Assembly (NCBI GenBank): GCA_013322215.1
Contig: JAAMEZ010000032.1
Span: 212,425-276,424, forward strand
Length of the DNA: 64,000 nt
DNA from: Martinezella rhizogenes
Lineage (GTDB): Bacteria; Pseudomonadota; Alphaproteobacteria; Rhizobiales; Rhizobiaceae
Direction of reading: 5' to 3'
Within the stretch, counting starts at the first letter, position 1; every line of letters begins with the position of its first letter. Positions 59,938-64,000 of this stretch are shown here, in pieces. A program made the translations under genes and the position numbers. The notes under the pieces are model-generated. The model ran no database searches. It had not been told where the DNA came from and saw only the letters and a list, made by a program, of their open reading frames with translations.

Positions 59938-60828
59938 ATGCCGGCAAATTGCATGAGACGACTGGTTCTGGCAGGCATCATCCTCGGCATGTCTGCCTAT
60001 ATGGCCGCCGCCGCGCAGACGCTCGACAGCATCGCCCAGAAAGGCGCGATCCGGATCGGCTACATCAATGACGAAGCCCCCTTCTCCTTCAAGAAGAAGG
60101 ACGGTAACCCAACGGGATATGCTATCGATCTCTGCGGCAAGATAGCCGATGCGGTCGGGCGCAAGGTCACCAATCTCAAGCGCGATTTTGTCGAAACCAC
60201 GCTTGCCGATGGCTTCGATGCAGTGAGGAGCAGCCAGATCGACCTTCTCTGCGGCGCGCTGACCATCAGCCTTGGCCGGCGCCAAAGCGTCGATTTCTCT
60301 CAGCCGATCTTCATCACGGGTGCCAGCGCCCTGTTGCGCAAGGATTCCCCCGATTATCTGATGGCGCTGTTCCTCGACAAGCGGCTGGCGCAAGTCTCGG
60401 CCAAGTCGGCACCCGCGACGAGCACGATCGGCGTTCGCGCCGATACGACGACGGGCGCGACACTGCGCGAGGCGTTGGGTTCCGACGTGCCTAAAACGCG
60501 CATCGCCGAATTCGCCACGCATCAGGACGGCTTGATTGCGCTCGAAAACCGCAAGATCGATGCCTATTTCGCCGATCGCGCCCTGCTCTTCGATCTCGCA
60601 TCCCATGCCCATAATCCTTCCACGCTTGCGATCGGCAATCGCCTCTTCACGCACGAGCCCTATGGCGTCGCACTCAGGCAGGACGATTCCGCTTTCCGCC
60701 TGCTTGTCGACCAAACGCTGACCGAGACCTACCAGTCTGATGATTTCGCCAAGCTGCTGACGACCTATTTCGGCCAGGAAGGCCCGATCTTGCGCCGCGA
60801 GATTATGATGCAGTCGATCCCGCAATAG
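59938..60828 (+). CDS. Amino-acid-type ABC solute-binding protein, orphan
   Basis: 296 residues. A signal peptide ends near AAAAQ (about residue 26). The mature part is the SBP family 3 fold: LDSIAQKGAIRIGYINDEAPFSF, GYAIDLCGKIADAVG, SSQIDLLCGALTISLGRRQSVDFSQPIF. Such proteins usually bind amino acids. No permease or ATPase genes are adjacent, so it either serves a transporter encoded elsewhere or has a sensory role. The ATG at 59938 has GGAGATCAGG upstream. Confidence 0.9.
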   Translation: MPANCMRRLVLAGIILGMSAYMAAAAQTLDSIAQKGAIRIGYINDEAPFSFKKKDGNPTGYAIDLCGKIADAVGRKVTNLKRDFVETTLADGFDAVRSSQIDLLCGALTISLGRRQSVDFSQPIFITGASALLRKDSPDYLMALFLDKRLAQVSAKSAPATSTIGVRADTTTGATLREALGSDVPKTRIAEFATHQDGLIALENRKIDAYFADRALLFDLASHAHNPSTLAIGNRLFTHEPYGVALRQDDSAFRLLVDQTLTETYQSDDFAKLLTTYFGQEGPILRREIMMQSIPQ

Positions 60829-61029
60829 GCTGGCGCGAGCTTCCCGAGAGCGAAACCGTCGCCTTTGCGACATGACGGTTTGCGATCATCGGCGCGAACT
60901 TCACCCATTTCTCCATGGGGAAGGCCCTGCGGTCGTCGTGCAAGCATCTTGAATATGTCGTAGACAGGCTCTGGTCGTCGCCGCACACATCATAAAATCC
61001 GTTTTCAGTATCAATCAGGGTCGCACGCA

Positions 61030-63591
61030 ATGGCAGTATTTCCTCAAAAGGCGAAGGTCGTCATCATCGGGCTTGGCGGTATCGTCGGCGCATCGATCGC
61101 CCACCATCTGATCGAGCGCGGCTGGGACGATATTGTCGGCATCGACAAATCAGGCATCCCGACGGATATCGGCTCGACTGCCCACGCATCCGACTTCTGC
61201 TACACGACCAGCCATGACTTCCTCTCCTGCTGGACGACCCTCTACTCCATCGATTTCTACGAGAAGCTCGGTCACTATGCCCGCGTTGGCGGCCTGGAAG
61301 TCGCCCGCGTCGGCGATGACGACCGCATGGCGGAAATCAGGCGCAAGGTCACGTCGGGCAAGGCTTTCGGCACGCGCGTGAGTCTCGTCGAACCCTCCGA
61401 GATCAAGGAGAAATTCCCGCTGATCGAGGAAAGCATGGTGCAGGGCGGCATGTGGGATCCGGATGCCGGCCTCGTCATCCCCCGTTCGCAGACCGTTGCC
61501 GGCAAGCTGATCGACCAGGGCGAAAAGAGCGGCAAGCTGCAGTCCTTCGCCAATACGCCGGCCCAGTCGCTGATCGTCAAGGACGGTCGCATCACCGGCG
61601 TCGTCACCCATCGCGGCACGATCGAAGCCGAATATGTCATCGTCTGTGCCGGCCTCTGGGGCCGCCTGATTGCCGAAATGGTCGGCGAAGACCTGCCGGT
61701 CATGCCGGTCGACCACCCGCTGACCTTCTTCGGCCCCTACAATGAGTTTGCCAATACGGGCAAGGAAATCGGCTTCCCACTGATGCGCGACCAGGGCAAT
61801 TCAGCCTATATGCGCGACACCGGCGACCCGAAGACCGCCGAAGGCGGCCAGATCGAATGGGGCTACTACGAAGAGAAGAACCCGCGCCTCTGCCATCCCC
61901 GCGATCTCCTCGAAAAGCATGAGGCCCGCCTTTCGCCTTCGCAGCGCGATCTCGACATGGAGCAGATCATCGAGCCACTCGAGCGCGCCATGGAGCTGAC
62001 GCCGATCCTCGGCGAACTCGGCTACAATGAAGGTCATTCCTTCAACGGCCTGCTGCAGGTGACGACCGATGGCGGCCCATCCGTTGGCGAAAGCCAGAAG
62101 GTCCGCGGTCTCTGGTATTGCGTGGCCATCTGGGTGAAGGACGGTCCCGGCTTCGGCAAGCTCGTCGCCGACTGGATGACGGACGGCCGCACGCCGATCG
62201 ACCACAACAGGATCGATTACTCCCGCTTCTACCCACATATGCTGGAAGAGAAGTTCATCGAAGGCCGCTGCACCGAGGCTGCCCAGAAGATCTACAATCC
62301 CGCCGTCCATCCGCGAGAGCCCTATGCGACCGGCCGCAATGTCCGCCGCTCGCCGTTCTATGAGCGTGAAAAGGAGCTCGGCGGCTACTTCATGGAGCTT
62401 GGCGGCTGGGAGCGCGCGCATGGCTATGCCGCCAACGAGCACCTGCTCGAGAAATACGGCGATCGCATTCCAGTACGCGCAAACGAGTGGGACAACCGCC
62501 ATTTCTGGCGTGTCTCCAATGCCGAGCACCTGGCGCTGAGCGAAGATTGCGGCATCATCAACCTATCGCATTTCGCCATGTACGACATCGAAGGCCCTGA
62601 CCATGTCGAGCTGCTGGAATGGCTCTGCGCCGCCAAGATCGGCGGCGACGCCAATATCGGCAAGGGTATCTACACCCACTTCCTCGATGACGAGGGCATG
62701 GTGCGCGCCGACTTCACCGTCATCCGCATGGCCGACCGTTGCCGCCTGATCGACGGCGCCGATGCCGGACCGCGCGATTTCCACTACATGCGCCGTGTTG
62801 CGGAAGATAAGGGCTTTGACGTCACCATCACCGACGTCACCGAACGCTATGTGACGATCGGTATCTGGGGACCGAATGCCCGCACCAACCTGCAGAAGGT
62901 GGTCGACAGCCCGGAAAGCCTCACGCACGAAAACTTCCCCTTCGCCGCGATCAGGCAGATCCGCATTGCCGGCAAGAACGTCACGGCATTCCGCATTTCC
63001 TATGTCGGCGAACAGGGCTGGGAGCTGCACATGGCCTATGGCGATGCTCTGGCCGTCTGGGATGCGCTGCGTTCGACGGGTGCGATCGCCGTCGGCGTCG
63101 AAACCTATGCCAACAGCCGCCGCATGGAGAAGAGCCTCCGCCTGCAGAATGCCGACCTCTTGACGGAATATAATCTGCTCGAAGCCGATCTCTCGCGCCC
63201 GAAGGTCAAAGAGGCAGATTTCCGCGGCAAAGCCAAGCATCTGGAATATCGCGCCCGCGAGCACCAGCCAGCCATGCTCTGCACCCTCGTGGTCACCGAT
63301 AATGTCGACTCCAACGGTGTGGCCCGCTACCCCGTCGGTATCCTGCCGGTCATGGACCCCGAAACCGGCGAAACCCTGGTCGACGAACTCGGCCGCCGCT
63401 CCTTCACCACCTCGATCGCCTACGGCCCGACCATCGGCAAGAACATCGCACTGGCCTACCTCCCCTGGTCCTATGCCCAGGAAGGCCGCAAGCTCAATGT
63501 GGAGTATTTCGGCGAGACATACCCGGTGGAAGTGGTCGGCGTTGGCTACAAGCCGCTTTACGATGCAGAGAATTTGAAGCCGAGAAGCTGA
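61030..63591 (+). CDS. FAD-dependent demethylase of the dimethylglycine/sarcosine dehydrogenase type (FAD + GcvT domains)
   Basis: 853 residues. N-terminal DAO-type FAD domain with GLGGIVG at 14-20 and GSTAHASDF, where His52 matches the histidine that carries covalent FAD in dimethylglycine dehydrogenase. A linker domain follows to about 430, then a GcvT folate-binding domain (NLSHFAMYDIEGPDHVELLEW to YVGEQGWELH) and GcvT_C. It likely oxidises an N-methyl compound (dimethylglycine or similar) and hands the methyl group to tetrahydrofolate. Substrate not certain. The ATG at 61030 is 201 nt after the binding-protein gene. Confidence 0.88.
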   Translation: MAVFPQKAKVVIIGLGGIVGASIAHHLIERGWDDIVGIDKSGIPTDIGSTAHASDFCYTTSHDFLSCWTTLYSIDFYEKLGHYARVGGLEVARVGDDDRMAEIRRKVTSGKAFGTRVSLVEPSEIKEKFPLIEESMVQGGMWDPDAGLVIPRSQTVAGKLIDQGEKSGKLQSFANTPAQSLIVKDGRITGVVTHRGTIEAEYVIVCAGLWGRLIAEMVGEDLPVMPVDHPLTFFGPYNEFANTGKEIGFPLMRDQGNSAYMRDTGDPKTAEGGQIEWGYYEEKNPRLCHPRDLLEKHEARLSPSQRDLDMEQIIEPLERAMELTPILGELGYNEGHSFNGLLQVTTDGGPSVGESQKVRGLWYCVAIWVKDGPGFGKLVADWMTDGRTPIDHNRIDYSRFYPHMLEEKFIEGRCTEAAQKIYNPAVHPREPYATGRNVRRSPFYEREKELGGYFMELGGWERAHGYAANEHLLEKYGDRIPVRANEWDNRHFWRVSNAEHLALSEDCGIINLSHFAMYDIEGPDHVELLEWLCAAKIGGDANIGKGIYTHFLDDEGMVRADFTVIRMADRCRLIDGADAGPRDFHYMRRVAEDKGFDVTITDVTERYVTIGIWGPNARTNLQKVVDSPESLTHENFPFAAIRQIRIAGKNVTAFRISYVGEQGWELHMAYGDALAVWDALRSTGAIAVGVETYANSRRMEKSLRLQNADLLTEYNLLEADLSRPKVKEADFRGKAKHLEYRAREHQPAMLCTLVVTDNVDSNGVARYPVGILPVMDPETGETLVDELGRRSFTTSIAYGPTIGKNIALAYLPWSYAQEGRKLNVEYFGETYPVEVVGVGYKPLYDAENLKPRS

Positions 63592-64000
63592 TCTCTTCGT
63601 CTGTAAAGCAATCAACGACATCCCCTGCCCGCTGGCTAGCCAGCGGGCAGTTTTATTTAGTGCTTATAATGGTTTGCGAACGACATTGCCCACGTCCGAA
63701 GGAGTGCTAGGGCACCCGCTCCATCGTGATCCTTCATGAACTGACGGCTTAGGTGTAAGGCTTGAAAGCATACGCCTGGAAACATGAAAACCACCTCAAA
63801 TAGCGGCTTTTCCGATATGAATCATTGCCCGGCTAGGCTGAGGTCTTGGCGACACTATGAGCTTTGTCTTTTCGCAAGACGCGGCTTGAATCGCAGGAGT
63901 TCAAGATTGGCAGGCCTTTGCCCTTACGTATTGGGGGAGTTTTGTTTTTTGAGGGGTGCTGCGGGGGGAATTGATTGGTTTTGGGGGCATGATTTGAACC
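63592..64000. other. 3' end of window, no gene seen
   Basis: 409 bases after the demethylase. Apart from the terminator at 63625-63656 there is no ORF of convincing length or ribosome binding site. The last bases (GGGGGCATGATTTGAACC) look like the T-arm side of a minus-strand tRNA, but the stem does not pair fully. Confidence 0.5.
63625..63656 (+). terminator. Strong rho-independent terminator
   Basis: A perfect 26-nt palindrome (13 bp: CTGCCCGCTGGCT and its inverse, 63625-63650) followed by TTTTATTT. It ends the FAD/GcvT gene. Confidence 0.9.

Noticed and set aside
63975..64000. Possible 3' part of a minus-strand tRNA at the window edge
   Set aside because: The GGTTCAAAT loop is suggestive, but the T stem has a G-A mismatch, and too little sequence is visible to fold the rest.

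Overview
The window reads as chromosome of a high-GC alphaproteobacterium of the Rhizobiaceae (Rhizobium or close kin). Three things point that way: the gene order murA, DUF2948, hisD, UPF0262, a small phosphatase, infA, maf, yacG; dispersed repeats resembling the rhizobial intergenic mosaic element (RIME); and the many small ABC, GntR, LacI and MarR sugar or detoxification units. All identifications rest on reading the sequence and recalling families. No database search was run.

Layout. 1-5.2 kb: the end of a sensor kinase, a ROK sugar kinase overlapping cutC, an anchored unknown protein and an MFS exporter. 5.2-10 kb: the stress module prkA-yeaH-spoVR. 10.3-16.6 kb: tRNA-Phe and the core cluster on the minus strand from a small charged protein and murA down to yacG (cell wall, histidine, translation initiation, nucleotide house-cleaning). 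16.7-19 kb: tRNA-Thr followed by an AT-richer, two-gene unit (SMC/RecF-type ATPase plus Toprim-like DUF4276 protein) that looks like a small transferred defence-type cassette. 19.2-26.5 kb: a D-Ala-D-Ala ligase, a D-threonate/D-erythronate kinase with its PdxA2 dehydrogenase, a LysR/SDR pair with a clear operator, a VOC protein and a PPP-type phosphatase. 26.6-31.7 kb: a TetR-controlled RND efflux operon whose promoter carries a perfect 21-bp inverted repeat. 31.8-40.8 kb: small membrane proteins, OsmC, a GntR/D-galactonate dehydratase unit with repeated operator half-sites, a Bax-inhibitor-like protein, an ECF sigma/anti-sigma pair, a bestrophin, an exported MsrA and SlyX. 41-47.3 kb: a cytoplasmic phosphodiesterase translationally coupled to a UgpC-type ABC importer, with a RIME-like element before the binding-protein gene and a convergent LacI regulator. 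47.5-59.8 kb: a YWTD beta-propeller, a MarR/TetX-like monooxygenase pair, a ketoglutarate-semialdehyde dehydrogenase, a cyclic-nucleotide-gated MscS channel, a TetR/quinone-reductase pair, an S10 peptidase, a dienelactone hydrolase, an exported isochorismatase-fold protein lacking its cysteine, and a MarR/haloalkane dehalogenase pair. 59.9-63.6 kb: an orphan amino-acid-type binding protein and an 853-residue FAD/GcvT-type demethylase.

How it fits together. The first half is mostly conserved housekeeping. The second half is a string of small regulator-plus-enzyme units, often divergent with palindromes between the genes, suited to soil life (sugar acids, phosphodiesters, xenobiotics, oxidants). 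The most interesting items are the ATPase/DUF4276 cassette beside tRNA-Thr, the shared AGGTACCT/AGGCACCT operators at two unrelated MarR promoters, the 21-bp inverted repeat before tetR, the phosphodiesterase-ABC coupling, and two enzymes (SDR, isochorismatase fold) that lack their usual catalytic residues.
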